From Halocatena halophila (lineage in GTDB: Archaea; Halobacteriota; Halobacteria; Halobacteriales; Haloarculaceae), in contig CP071306.1 of the NCBI GenBank assembly GCA_027563145.1, positions 1,922,001-1,986,000 on the forward strand: a DNA stretch of 64,000 nt. The letters are read 5' to 3'. Below the pieces are notes generated by a model, which searched no databases, had not been told where the DNA came from, and saw only the letters and a list, made by a program, of their open reading frames with translations. Shown in pieces: positions 24,551 through 32,271 of the stretch. The number at the start of each line of letters is the position of its first letter. Positions within the stretch are counted from its first letter, which is position 1. The position numbers and the translations under genes were made by a program.

Positions 24551-24776
24551 CACAACACTCAAACTTAAATTGAAATCTATTAATGGAAAAATAACACACG
24601 ATAATAAATATAGTGGCCAGAACTCATCATGGTGTGTTGTAGAAGTATATTTTACAAATTATAATGGTAGTATTGAAGAGAAACTTGAACAATTTTGCCG
24701 TAATACTGAGTGGGAGCTTGATTTGGATTGGGACCCTGAAAATAATGGCGTGTTCTTCGAAAGACGTGTTGAATAG
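24543..24776 (+). CDS. small beta-rich protein, unknown
   Basis: 77 residues from ATG 24543 (MNSTTLKLKLKSINGKITHD). Strand-rich with a C-terminal acidic segment (WELDLDWDPENNGVFFERR). No motif recognised. The start lies inside the end of the previous microprotein, as expected for coupled genes. Confidence 0.5.
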   Translation: MNSTTLKLKLKSINGKITHDNKYSGQNSSWCVVEVYFTNYNGSIEEKLEQFCRNTEWELDLDWDPENNGVFFERRVE

Positions 24777-24790
24777 AAGTTAATCATCAA

Positions 24791-24850
24791 GGTCTCTTCT
24801 TTTATTGGCTGTTGAAATCCCAATAGTGGATTCTGTATTCGCTGTTGGGA
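24791..24850 (+). promoter_or_regulatory. leader element E2
   Basis: Weak pyrimidine motif (TCTCTTCTTTTATTGG), then GTTGAAA and the hairpin TCCCAATAG/CTGTTGGGA (24818-24826, 24842-24850; 15-base loop) and CACCAGCT before ATG 24859. The stem differs at four positions from E1 yet stays paired. Confidence 0.55.
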
Positions 24851-24858
24851 CACCAGCT

Positions 24859-25062
24859 ATGAAAGACAAACTAAAGAACTGGAACGGGCCACCGCGAGAA
24901 TTCAGCAGCAGTGGGCGATATAAGGAAGAGATGTGTTACTGTGTAAAGTGCGGCAATATCTACGTATGGACAAACGGGAGAAATTGCCCGACTTGTACCG
25001 CATATCACGCCTGTATCGAACTTGAAAAGAAAATTGATCAATTGTGTGAAGTATTTGACTAA
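24859..25062 (+). CDS. zinc-ribbon microprotein
   Basis: 67 residues from ATG 24859 (MKDKLKNWNGPPREFSSSGR), the first ATG after the E2 hairpin. CYCVKCGNIYVWTNGRNCPT contains CxxC...CxxC typical of a zinc ribbon; a helical tail follows (CIELEKKIDQLCEVFD). Possibly a nucleic-acid-binding or transcription-modulating factor. Confidence 0.6.
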   Translation: MKDKLKNWNGPPREFSSSGRYKEEMCYCVKCGNIYVWTNGRNCPTCTAYHACIELEKKIDQLCEVFD

Positions 25063-25072
25063 GAGTAACAAT

Positions 25073-25306
25073 ATGATATCAATCAAGTGGACTACGGAGA
25101 AGGTTGAAGGGTTTCTAATAGCAACAGCAGCTGGAGAAGTAACTGAAGGCCCATATTATTACAGTGACAATAATGAATATGAAGTGATTCTCAGGGGTGG
25201 AAATTTACACCAAAGCTCTTACAATATAATTTCACGATTTTTTGAGGTTAAAGATGTTACAGGTAATGGAGATGATGAGCTCCACATCATTCTTCAACCA
25301 TCATGA
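25073..25306 (+). CDS. small protein, unknown
   Basis: 77 residues from ATG 25073 (MISIKWTTEKVEGFLIATAA), just after the previous stop. Beta-rich (YEVILRGGNLHQSSYNIISR, DDELHIILQPS). No motif. Its stop TGA overlaps the next ATG. Confidence 0.5.
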   Translation: MISIKWTTEKVEGFLIATAAGEVTEGPYYYSDNNEYEVILRGGNLHQSSYNIISRFFEVKDVTGNGDDELHIILQPS

Positions 25307-25590
25307 CCAGGCTACAAATCGATGATACTGGCTGGCACAGACTCTATCAGTGCTCGACGTTCACAAAATGGGGCTACAAAGATAGCCCCTACCGCGTTAT
25401 CGCTCATCTCGAAAAGAGTCGAGGCCACTGGTCAGCAATTTTCACAACTACATTCCACAACAGCCGAACACATACTATCCGTGGAAATTGTGGTGGTGGG
25501 AATAGCGGACGAACATTAGCTGTGTCGGCAGCAAAGCAATGGATGCGGGAAAATAAAAATGGCTGTCCTCCACCTGGAGAGATTCAATAA
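25303..25590 (+). CDS. small basic protein, unknown
   Basis: 95 residues, unusually basic for this virus, with many His, Arg and Trp (WHRLYQCSTFTKWGYKDSPY; HTIRGNCGGGNSGRTLAVSA). Looks like a compact alpha/beta fold with a Gly-rich turn. Coupled by overlap to both neighbours. A role in nucleic-acid binding is only a guess from charge. Confidence 0.5.
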   Translation: MTRLQIDDTGWHRLYQCSTFTKWGYKDSPYRVIAHLEKSRGHWSAIFTTTFHNSRTHTIRGNCGGGNSGRTLAVSAAKQWMRENKNGCPPPGEIQ

Positions 25591-26174
25591 TGCATAACGA
25601 CAAACAAGCGGAGTATAATCGAATGGTGCAAGCGATTAACAACGAAAAAGACAACGAGAAGGAGACGGTGTCAAATCCATACGAGCTCGAATCTAAGTCG
25701 CCATCTCAACTTCTCAGTATGGCTGATGACTACTCAGAAGAAATCGTTGAAACTCACGACCTACCGATTTCAACAGATGATTTCACAATCGATATCAGTA
25801 AACGCATGACTAAAAGTCGGGGTCTGTGTAGAAAACAAAATGATGAGGTTCAAATTCGACTCAGCTGGCCGGATTACGAAAATAATGGTTGGGAACAAAC
25901 TCAGGAAACAATCCGACATGAATTGATTCATGCCCATCAATACATCAATCACGGTGAGGCTGATCACGGGCCAACGTTCAAGGAGTGGATGGATGAGCTC
26001 GATACTTCTGTGTATGCTGATGATCCTGCCTCAAAGGGCAAGTACACGATCCGATGTCCTAATTGCTATAACGAAAATTACCGACACCGGGAGTGTAAGG
26101 TTGTTCGTCAACCTGAGAATTACAAATGTACTGTTTGTGGTCACATCGGATTGACTGTAGACATTAACGAATAG
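25590..26174 (+). CDS. SprT-like zinc metallopeptidase
   Basis: 194 residues. HELIH (residues ~110-114) is the HExxH zinc site, followed by HGPTFKEWM (~126-134), the second conserved block of SprT/Spartan-like proteins, and a C-terminal zinc ribbon (CPNCYNENYRHRECK ... CTVCG). Cellular relatives cleave proteins crosslinked to DNA. Viral versions are common in haloarchaeal tailed viruses, where they may clear host proteins from replicating DNA. N-terminal 40 residues are polar and disordered. Confidence 0.8.
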   Translation: MHNDKQAEYNRMVQAINNEKDNEKETVSNPYELESKSPSQLLSMADDYSEEIVETHDLPISTDDFTIDISKRMTKSRGLCRKQNDEVQIRLSWPDYENNGWEQTQETIRHELIHAHQYINHGEADHGPTFKEWMDELDTSVYADDPASKGKYTIRCPNCYNENYRHRECKVVRQPENYKCTVCGHIGLTVDINE

Positions 26175-26177
26175 AAG

Positions 26178-26246
26178 CCCAGTTCTCGTTAGTTCTATCT
26201 CGCTTTTATCGGTGATATCCCACAGGTGAACGAGTTGCCTGTGGGA
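26178..26246 (+). promoter_or_regulatory. leader element E3
   Basis: CCCAGTTCTCGTTAGTTCTA, then TTTTATCGGTGATA and the hairpin TCCCACAGG/CCTGTGGGA (26218-26226, 26238-26246), nine perfect pairs, followed by CATTAG and ATG 26253. Clearest example of the E-type leader. Confidence 0.65.
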
Positions 26247-26252
26247 CATTAG

Positions 26253-26663
26253 ATGAAAGTGACTTCAATGTCATCATTGAAACAAACTAATTCAGACGAT
26301 GTGATCAGCATTGATAAACAAGTATTGATTAAACAGGCATTCACAATAGCTGGTGAACTGCTTGATTCCCACAATGTTAATATTAACATTGGTGATGAAG
26401 AGTATAAAAATATGCCAAATATCTATGAATTAGAAGATTACGTCGAGCATATCGATAAATACCCAGGAAACAGTGTAGAAGAATATAGCATCCACTTTCA
26501 TGGCGAGACAGAGTCGCACAGATCAAAACTTGTTAGCTCAGGATCTCATTGGCATCCAGCTGAATATGAAACAATCCATATGAAACTTGCTTTCACTCTT
26601 ATTTATTATCCAGCTGCCAATGGTGGTTTCGGTGGTGTAGAATTAACTATTGATCATCTATAA
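26253..26663 (+). CDS. unknown protein
   Basis: 136 residues, acidic, starting at the ATG directly after E3. Contains an N-terminal helical part (LIKQAFTIAGELLDSHNVNI) and a His-rich beta part (YSIHFHGETESHRSKLVSSG; MKLAFTLIYYPAANGGF). The His cluster HFHGE...SHR...HWH could bind metal. No family recognised. Confidence 0.6.
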   Translation: MKVTSMSSLKQTNSDDVISIDKQVLIKQAFTIAGELLDSHNVNINIGDEEYKNMPNIYELEDYVEHIDKYPGNSVEEYSIHFHGETESHRSKLVSSGSHWHPAEYETIHMKLAFTLIYYPAANGGFGGVELTIDHL

Positions 26664-26721
26664 CTAATGATGCCAATTCTAACCCATAAGAATATTATAT
26701 TGGCTTGGCTATTCTCCGACA

Positions 26722-26868
26722 ATGCCCGAAATAAGACTCGAAACAATGTCCCAGCACAGATGTCATCCAAATGCCTCCGGTTATACAACTGAAAAGACAA
26801 ATGAATATGGCTCGTTCAAGGTTCACGTTTGTGGTAAGTGCGGTGAAGAAACCCCGATCGACAATTAA
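26722..26868 (+). CDS. zinc-binding microprotein
   Basis: 48 residues (MPEIRLETMSQHRCHPNASG start). HRCH near the middle and CGKCGEE near the C-terminus give a possible zinc site. Preceded by 58 bases containing TTATATTGGC, a possible TATA box. Function unknown. Confidence 0.45.
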   Translation: MPEIRLETMSQHRCHPNASGYTTEKTNEYGSFKVHVCGKCGEETPIDN

Positions 26869-26874
26869 TAATTA

Positions 26875-26982
26875 ATGAATTGTTCCGGTAATACATCAGG
26901 CGATGAGTGGCAACGCTATGCACTGGATTGTACACTAAACCTTAATCCTGAAGGCTATCACGCTGGATTCACACAATCATAG
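26875..26982 (+). CDS. possible microprotein
   Basis: 35 residues (MNCSGNTSGDEWQRYALDCT start). It begins 6 bases after the preceding stop and is in the same orientation, but the size and lack of motif make it uncertain. Confidence 0.3.
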   Translation: MNCSGNTSGDEWQRYALDCTLNLNPEGYHAGFTQS

Positions 26983-27039
26983 TTAATTTTTAGCTTGTAA
27001 ATTACACACAATCCTAAGATCAAAGTTAATTAAGAAATA

Positions 27040-28344
27040 GTGACATCCTTACAAAAAATACCATGGAACAAACTTAGTATTGCATCGCTGTTAACCATCT
27101 CAGGTATTGTTCTTCTGAATATTCCAATATTTGGTTATTATAAGTATTCTACGTTTGATTACCTATTTAGATATCCAATATATATTATTGGTCTTGTTGG
27201 GTGGTATATTTGCCGGCCATTATTAGCGATAAATCAATGGTATAGGGATAACAAGAAGGAGGGGAATCATCACAACCGACAGTCGGTATCAGTACTGATC
27301 CCAGCATATAACGAAAGTCACGGCATAGTTGAAACTGTAGAATCAGTTCTTAAACAAAGTTATAGCGGGCCGATTGAGATAGTGATCACTGATGATGGCT
27401 CGACTGACAACACATGGGAAGTCATAAACTGGTTAGCAGCGACGTATGAGAGCGTTCACACAGTCCGTCAGGAGAACGCTGGCCCTGGAGTCGCCCGGAA
27501 CACATCGTTGGCTCATGCCACCGGAGAGCTTGTCCTGAGTCTCGATGCTGATACGGTTCTTGACTTCAACACAATTCGAAATATGGTTAAACAGTTCGAC
27601 AACGATGTGGTTGCTGTTGGGGGCAACGTGAATGTCAATAACGATACCGGTGTTCTAACGAAAACTCAGCTGTTCGATTACTCGCTGTCGTTCTCGATCG
27701 GTCGGATGTTTCAGTCGCGTCTTAATCACGTCCTGTGTCTCTCCGGATCGTGCAGTATGTTCCGGCGGGCTGTCCTTGACGAAGTCGGCGGTTGGAAGAT
27801 CGACCCGAAGTATGCTGATGACTTCGAACTCTCGATCAGGATGAGTGAACAGGGACAGATTGGATTCGCCCAGGATGCGATCGCCCATACTGAGGCCCCG
27901 ACAACGATTCAAGGGCTCTGGAAGCAGCGAACATGGTGGGCGAGACTGGGGTTATCAACGATGATTTTACACTGGCGATCGAATCTCAACCCCTCATATG
28001 GTGCAATGGGATTGATTGGGTTGCCACTGAAAACAGCACTAATGATTGGTGCAGTTTTCCAGATCGGACAGCTGATACATGATATTGCAACTGGTTCCCA
28101 GCTAACGACAACGATCGCAGCAGTGATCGTCTTTGGAATCATTAGCACAACTGCATTTTCATTGATTATGGTTGCATTGATGGTATTGATTCTTAATAAT
28201 AAAAAGCCACTTCAATATATCCCATATCTCATCGTCTATTTCACTGTCTATCGTGCGTTCCATACAATGGCACGCCTTGTGGGGATTATGCAAGCCATTA
28301 AAAGAGAGTTTAAAGATTTATTGACTAAACTTATTATTGATTGA
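27040..28344 (+). CDS. membrane glycosyltransferase, family 2
   Basis: 434 residues. Two N-terminal membrane segments (~12-35 and ~45-65) precede a GT-A domain: SVLIPAYNESHGIVETVESV, DDGSTDNTWEV (UDP-sugar binding), the metal-binding LDADT, a CSMFRR-type acceptor region, ADDFELSIRM (catalytic Asp) and QRTWWARLG near the QxxRW position. Two to three membrane helices close the protein. The layout is that of processive hyaluronan/cellulose-type or N-acetylglucosaminyl transferases. GTG start at 27040; an ATG at 27062 is out of frame. GC content of the central part is higher than its viral neighbours, so it may be a recently acquired gene that alters the host surface. Confidence 0.8.
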   Translation: MTSLQKIPWNKLSIASLLTISGIVLLNIPIFGYYKYSTFDYLFRYPIYIIGLVGWYICRPLLAINQWYRDNKKEGNHHNRQSVSVLIPAYNESHGIVETVESVLKQSYSGPIEIVITDDGSTDNTWEVINWLAATYESVHTVRQENAGPGVARNTSLAHATGELVLSLDADTVLDFNTIRNMVKQFDNDVVAVGGNVNVNNDTGVLTKTQLFDYSLSFSIGRMFQSRLNHVLCLSGSCSMFRRAVLDEVGGWKIDPKYADDFELSIRMSEQGQIGFAQDAIAHTEAPTTIQGLWKQRTWWARLGLSTMILHWRSNLNPSYGAMGLIGLPLKTALMIGAVFQIGQLIHDIATGSQLTTTIAAVIVFGIISTTAFSLIMVALMVLILNNKKPLQYIPYLIVYFTVYRAFHTMARLVGIMQAIKREFKDLLTKLIID

Positions 28345-28417
28345 TGAAATTAATAAAAGTAAATAGGAGTGCATATTTCCGGTCTTACAGAAACAACTAT
28401 AAACTAATACACCTATT

Positions 28418-28669
28418 ATGCTCATAATAATGGTAAAACGATGGCTCAAGTACAACAAATCAGTTGTTGACGGTAATCGTATGGAAGCAAGAATTATTTA
28501 TGATACTCCAATAGATAAAGAAACGGTCGGAACCATTAGTGTTGAAGTGTTAACTATAATAGAGGAAAATGAAGAGATTAAGAAACAGGTTGATGATGAG
28601 TTAGTCCTACTATCGTGCCTTAATTTGGTTACTGAGAAAGAGCTGTTATCGACATTTAAGGAATATTGA
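28418..28669 (+). CDS. small protein, unknown
   Basis: 83 residues (MLIIMVKRWLKYNKSVVDGN start; a second ATG at 28430 is equally possible). Mixed alpha/beta with an acidic helix (ENEEIKKQVDDELVLL). It converges with the ERCC4 nuclease gene, their ends being 2 bases apart. Confidence 0.5.
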   Translation: MLIIMVKRWLKYNKSVVDGNRMEARIIYDTPIDKETVGTISVEVLTIIEENEEIKKQVDDELVLLSCLNLVTEKELLSTFKEY

Positions 28670-28671
28670 GC

Positions 28672-29097
28672 TTATCGAAGATATTGGCGATCCCATTCAG
28701 TAAGCAATTCCACAGTGCGTTTCCTGGCTCGATCTCGACTACCACACCACTCGAAATGGAGTGTATCATACTTGGTCGGCCATTTCTCGACAGTGCCGAT
28801 AACGGAGTTGGGATGTATATTGCTGAAGTAGTTCCCTCCTTGTGCATTGGCTTTATCTGACTCTACTATAACAGCAAAGCGAGCCAAAGATTGAGCTCGT
28901 TTAATTTCTCGTTCGAATCGATCTCGTTCCGATCCACATGATGTGGCGAGATCGTTAAGAGATTTCCGCTCGACGGCAAAATGGCGCTCATAGCCCTTGA
29001 TAGCGTAGTCTCCAACGTCAAGACGCTGCTGTTCAGTGTTGAAATCGGGAAATGAATATGGCTTTTTCTCCCGATCGTCGATTAAGATTGTGAACAT
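28672..29097 (-). CDS. ERCC4/XPF-type nuclease
   Basis: 141 residues, a stand-alone ERCC4 nuclease domain: DDREKK (residues 7-12), GDY (29-31) and VERKSLNDLA (42-51) provide the GDxn ERKx3D signature of XPF/Mus81 nucleases. It lacks the usual HhH tail, so it may need a partner to bind branched DNA. Likely role: resolving recombination or replication intermediates before packaging. Its start overlaps the stop of the gene upstream on the same strand, with which it forms a two-gene operon reading opposite to its surroundings. Confidence 0.85.
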   Translation of the reverse strand: MFTILIDDREKKPYSFPDFNTEQQRLDVGDYAIKGYERHFAVERKSLNDLATSCGSERDRFEREIKRAQSLARFAVIVESDKANAQGGNYFSNIHPNSVIGTVEKWPTKYDTLHFEWCGSRDRARKRTVELLTEWDRQYLR

Positions 29098-29624
29098 CAG
29101 TCCATCACCTCGATCGATGTATCAAGGTTGTCGAGTTGGTGATCTACCTTGCCGTAGCACTTGCGAATGGATCGAGCACGATACCCACAATCATCTGCAA
29201 AGTCCGAGAACAGCTCGTCATTGTTCTTAGCACTTCGGCTGGGATGATACATGCGTCCATCCTCTCGAACGGCGTGAGCGGCAACACAGAACGCTACAAG
29301 CGGTACATCAATGATTTGGTTAACCCAATCTTCGAGTGGCATCTCATCAAAGAGCTGGCGGCCTCGGCGCTTCTGATAATCAGTAAGCTCAAGCGAAGAA
29401 CTAACGGCATCGTAGATCGCCAGGTTGTCTTGTCGATAGCGGACTGGTTCATTAGATCCTTGACCAGTTCGCTGATCAATGTTGTACGAGGCAAGTCGTT
29501 TGTAAAAATCAGTGTTCAGTTCTGAACCATCGAGTCGTCGGCCAGAAACATCACTGGCTTTGAAACTCGTCTGGTTCGGACTATCCATGTCAGTAATCGG
29601 TTCTCCTTCAGATTCGTCAAACAT
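29097..29624 (-). CDS. helical DNA-binding-like protein (possible cyclin/TFB fold)
   Basis: 175 residues, mostly helical after a polar 50-residue N-terminus. Segments such as AIYDAVSSSLELTDYQKRRG, DVPLVAFCVAAHAVREDG and CGYRARSIRKCYGKVDHQLD follow the spacing of a cyclin-like repeat as in archaeal TFB (transcription factor B), but no zinc ribbon is present. The link to TFB is tentative. It is co-transcribed with the ERCC4 nuclease from the control region at 29844-30032. Confidence 0.5.
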   Translation of the reverse strand: MFDESEGEPITDMDSPNQTSFKASDVSGRRLDGSELNTDFYKRLASYNIDQRTGQGSNEPVRYRQDNLAIYDAVSSSLELTDYQKRRGRQLFDEMPLEDWVNQIIDVPLVAFCVAAHAVREDGRMYHPSRSAKNNDELFSDFADDCGYRARSIRKCYGKVDHQLDNLDTSIEVMD

Positions 29625-29843
29625 AGTAGATCAAAAAAGACAATTAATCAGAGATTAAAATTCGCCATAGATACATCTCATTAAATTGCCTTCAATAGTA
29701 TAATACTCACCTCAAAACTTAAAAGTATTGTAATTATTCAAAGATGAATAAGGGAACGAGAAAAGAGATAATAGAGATAAGAGTAAGGGTTTGCTGTAGT
29801 TGTAAATCTCTGTTTTTACTCTTTAAACACCGTTAAAACACTG

Positions 29844-30032
29844 ATAGAAACGACGAGAAGGGGAAGAGGTTTTACAGCTTTGTTACCGTCTTAGTTAGGA
29901 TAACCACCTTGTAACAACCACAGTTAACAGCTACTGCCCCTATCTCTTTTCCTTGGTAGTTTTTCTCTTTCCGGCTTTCTGTCTGCCTTCATTCTGATAA
30001 ACTACGTTTATACCTTTAAGGCTTGTCTATAA
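29844..30032. repeat. long dispersed repeat, copy 1 (divergent control region)
   Basis: About 190 bases repeated at 52879-53072 in the same orientation. Shared parts in order are ATAGAAACGACGAGAAGGGG (minus-strand pyrimidine motif 29851-29863), the inverted repeat TTGTTAC/GTAACAA (29880-29886, 29911-29917), TTAACAGCTAC, a polypyrimidine tract and ATAAAC-TAC-GTTTAT (29997-30011). Both copies lie between a minus-strand operon and a plus-strand gene, so it is probably a two-way promoter/operator. Beyond these elements, 29625-29843 is AT-rich with no gene seen. Confidence 0.65.
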
Positions 30033-30081
30033 GGAGTTATTATTCTTAATATGTGGTTCGATAGCATACCAATAGAAGACC

Positions 30082-30125
30082 GCTCTATCTGGTGAGGTAT
30101 TGGGGTTCGATTCCTCAATAGAGCC
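30082..30125 (+). ncRNA. mini tRNA-like structure 3
   Basis: GCTCTAT (30082-30088) pairs perfectly with ATAGAGC (30118-30124). The 12-base linker carries CTGGTGAGGT (D-loop-like). The T-arm is TGGGG-TTCGATT-CCTCA (30101-30117). Only 43 bases plus a C at the discriminator position; no anticodon or D-arm. It lies 83 bases before the LAGLIDADG-like gene (30208). Confidence 0.62.
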
Positions 30126-30207
30126 TTAGCCAATGCGTGGCTGACAAAACGTGCAGATATGGATTTCACCAATGAGTTTAACACAACCCCCTCTTAATGT
30201 CGTTGTA

Positions 30208-30705
30208 ATGGCGAACAACCAATCAAATCCAGATATCGAAGACTGGATGTACCCATATTTGGGTGGCGCACTTGATTTTACTACTGGCCTACGGACTAAG
30301 GTTAGAAAATCTAAAAGTCATAAAATTGGATATACAATTACACCAGTTGTTAGGTTTACCAATGTTTCCCGCACGCCACTTGGAATGATCGATGCATTTT
30401 GCGACGAGTATAATATAAATACTGTTATGCATCATCGAGATTCTGGGTCATATTTCTTGGAAATTAGCGGTACAACAAATGTTAAAGAGTTATTAGAGTC
30501 GTTTAGACCCTATATTCTGGGTTTAACAGAACAAGTAGATATATTGTTAAATAGAATTATTCCAGCGCTGGAACGTGGAGACCATCGTGAGAAGGAAGGC
30601 TTTTTGAGTGTAATGAAGAATGTGGAAGAATTCAGAGAGCATAATAATAGAGGTAAATCGTCTAAATATACAAAAGAGTTTTTTGAAGATGAATGGGATT
30701 TGTAA
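30208..30705 (+). CDS. LAGLIDADG-like homing endonuclease family protein
   Basis: 165 residues from ATG 30208 (MANNQSNPDIEDWMYPYLGG). YLGGALDFTTGL occupies the place of a LAGLIDADG helix, followed by the usual single-domain pattern: strands around KIGYTITPVVRFTN, a helix (MIDAFCDEYNIN), YFLEISGTTNVKELLESFRP and a final EQVDILLNRIIPAL helix. The second acidic residue of the catalytic motif is replaced by Thr, so cleavage activity is doubtful. It could act as a DNA-binding regulator or a decayed homing enzyme. It lies behind tRNA-like structure 3. Confidence 0.6.
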   Translation: MANNQSNPDIEDWMYPYLGGALDFTTGLRTKVRKSKSHKIGYTITPVVRFTNVSRTPLGMIDAFCDEYNINTVMHHRDSGSYFLEISGTTNVKELLESFRPYILGLTEQVDILLNRIIPALERGDHREKEGFLSVMKNVEEFREHNNRGKSSKYTKEFFEDEWDL

Positions 30706-30711
30706 TTGACC

Positions 30712-30757
30712 GGTATTATTAAGTGAGAGAATGAGAATTATTCTATTGAAGGGATAG
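30712..30757 (+). promoter_or_regulatory. GAGAATTAT repeat, copy 2, with tiny frame MRIILLKG
   Basis: TATTAAGTGAGAGA then ATGAGAATTATTCTATTGAAG, which also reads as an 8-codon frame MRIILLKG (30731-30757). Matched by the copy at 35421-35490 in both the upstream TATTAAGTG and the frame. It could be a promoter, a leader peptide or both. Confidence 0.45.
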
Positions 30758-30908
30758 CTGTTGGGCCGGCTTAACCATAATCGGTCCTTTGTTTCCATTC
30801 GAGTTTGAGTACCAACGGTGCAACTTCGTTGGGTGGAATTTTTGGCACGCGATAACCATGCGTGCTGTTGATTGCAGAACCGGCGAGAGACAACTATATT
30901 CAACCAAT
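30758..30908 (+). promoter_or_regulatory. structured leader of the 321-residue gene
   Basis: Two clear hairpins, CCAACG/CGTTGG (30812-30817, 30827-30832) and GCACGC/GCGTGC (30845-30850, 30860-30865), lie between the tiny frame and ATG 30909. The frame of the following gene is open through this part, but the hairpins and the MAYFDSS start favour a leader. Confidence 0.45.
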
Positions 30909-31874
30909 ATGGCATACTTTGATAGCAGTAACGACGGGAGTACCAACAGCGGTAACAACAGCGGTAACAACGCAGATGATCTTAACCTGCGACTCACACC
31001 GAAGGTGGCGATCCGTGGTGAATTGGCGCGGGCATTCGGAACAGATCAAAGTTGGGGGCAGTCGATCGGTCTGGTCTTTGAGAATACGCGACTTGTTGAA
31101 GGCTGTATCTATAAAGATACGGAGAAAGAGGTTTACAAAGGATTTTCCTGGAGCGAAATTTGTGGTGTAATGCCTAAAAACGACAAGGGCATCGAGATTA
31201 CAGAAGATGACGCTCAAAAAATCTATAGTACGACGTATGGAACAACGGAGAAGAGTTACGAGCTCATTGATGCCCGCATTCACGGCGAGAGCGATCCCAT
31301 GCCGATCGGTGATGGGAACGTGATCATGTGGTACGGCGTAAGTGGTGAGGAGAGTACGCCAAAGGCAGCCTCATTGCGTCTTGGTATGCTGCTTCATCCA
31401 GACGCGAATGGGAATGTGCTGAGTGAAACTGACGGTCACAACTGGCTTGGAGATACATCTGGCAGTAACTGGCTTCGTGACGATCTCCAGGGCGAGGAGT
31501 TTGATTACTATCTCGATAAGCGACCGTCGTCTGAATCGGATCGGAAATACCACTATCCGGTGCTGATCAAAACATCGATTGGGGAACCTGTGCAGCCAGT
31601 TGCAAATGCTGGTGGCAGTGTGGAAAACAGTGGTACGCTTGCTGATTCTAAAGATTCTGAAGTCTCTGGAGAAGAATCAGAGTCCGCTGATAGCTCTAAT
31701 GATATTCCAGAACCAGTTGAGAACTTCATCTCAACAGCGAGAAAACTTGATATGGAAGATGATGAGTCGAAATTGGCGCTGCTGAACGATCTCATTGGTG
31801 ATCCGCAAAACGAGCTTGTAATTGAGATGGTTGAGAAAATGGGAGGCAAAAATGAGGTTGCGGGGATGGTTTAA
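30909..31874 (+). CDS. unknown early protein (possible ssDNA-handling)
   Basis: 321 residues from ATG 30909 (MAYFDSSNDGSTNSGNNSGN). After a Ser/Asn/Gly-rich N-terminus comes a ~200-residue folded part (LRLTPKVAIRGELARAFGTD; SWSEICGVMPKNDKGIEITE; GNVIMWYGVSGEESTP), then an acidic Ser-rich linker (~260-290) and a helical end (RKLDMEDDESKLALLNDLIG). The acidic linker and tail are like those of SSB proteins, and the gene sits directly upstream of the helicase-like and primase genes, but no OB-fold signature is proven. Confidence 0.5.
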   Translation: MAYFDSSNDGSTNSGNNSGNNADDLNLRLTPKVAIRGELARAFGTDQSWGQSIGLVFENTRLVEGCIYKDTEKEVYKGFSWSEICGVMPKNDKGIEITEDDAQKIYSTTYGTTEKSYELIDARIHGESDPMPIGDGNVIMWYGVSGEESTPKAASLRLGMLLHPDANGNVLSETDGHNWLGDTSGSNWLRDDLQGEEFDYYLDKRPSSESDRKYHYPVLIKTSIGEPVQPVANAGGSVENSGTLADSKDSEVSGEESESADSSNDIPEPVENFISTARKLDMEDDESKLALLNDLIGDPQNELVIEMVEKMGGKNEVAGMV

Positions 31875-31875
31875 A

Positions 31876-32091
31876 ATGAGTGAAATAACCGATCTTAGTG
31901 TGTCGTACAGCGAGAAAAAGCAGGTGAACGATTTTGAACCAGTTGAAGTGAGTACTGAGGCTACGGTATCCCTTGAGTCTGGTGACGACCAGGATGAAGT
32001 GTTCGATGAAACACTCGATAAGCTCGAAGATATGGTAGCCCGCGGCCTTGCACAACGACTCATGCGCGAAAAGCGCGATAAAGACGATTGA
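31876..32091 (+). CDS. small acidic replication-cluster protein
   Basis: 71 residues from ATG 31876 (MSEITDLSVSYSEKKQVNDF). One beta hairpin-like half (FEPVEVSTEATVSLESGDD) then a helix (DETLDKLEDMVARGLAQRL). This pattern matches small phage proteins that modify nucleic-acid-handling partners, though no name can be given. It overlaps the frame of the preceding gene's end by no more than the stop. Confidence 0.5.
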   Translation: MSEITDLSVSYSEKKQVNDFEPVEVSTEATVSLESGDDQDEVFDETLDKLEDMVARGLAQRLMREKRDKDD

Positions 32092-32092
32092 A

Positions 32093-32191
32093 ATGATCGT
32101 GTGTGGTTCAATTGCATTTACCTTTGCCGTGTTATTCATTCCGGTCACTCTTTTTCTACTTTGTTGCTCTATCTTCGCTCTGATTAGTTAG
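32093..32191 (+). CDS. possible single-span membrane microprotein
   Basis: 32 residues starting MIVCGSIAFTFAVLFIPVTL, almost entirely one hydrophobic helix with three Cys. It starts one base after the preceding stop. Could be a holin-like or regulatory membrane peptide; expression is unproven. Confidence 0.35.
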   Translation: MIVCGSIAFTFAVLFIPVTLFLLCCSIFALIS

Positions 32192-32240
32192 TATGTCCAT
32201 AGGTCATGAAATAGGTCAATGAAAGTCTGGACTCTACCGT

Positions 32241-32260
32241 CTCCCTTCTTGTCGATTCTA
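32241..32260 (+). promoter_or_regulatory. recurrent pyrimidine motif before the helicase-like gene
   Basis: CTCCCTTCTTGTCGATTCTA, 11 bases before ATG 32272. The short distance to the start codon suggests it lies in the mRNA leader. Confidence 0.5.
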
Positions 32261-32271
32261 ACAGTAAACAC

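Noticed and set aside
30082..30125. Calling the tRNA-like elements as real tRNA genes
   Set aside because: They are 43-59 bases long, lack D-stems and mostly lack an anticodon arm, so they cannot decode.
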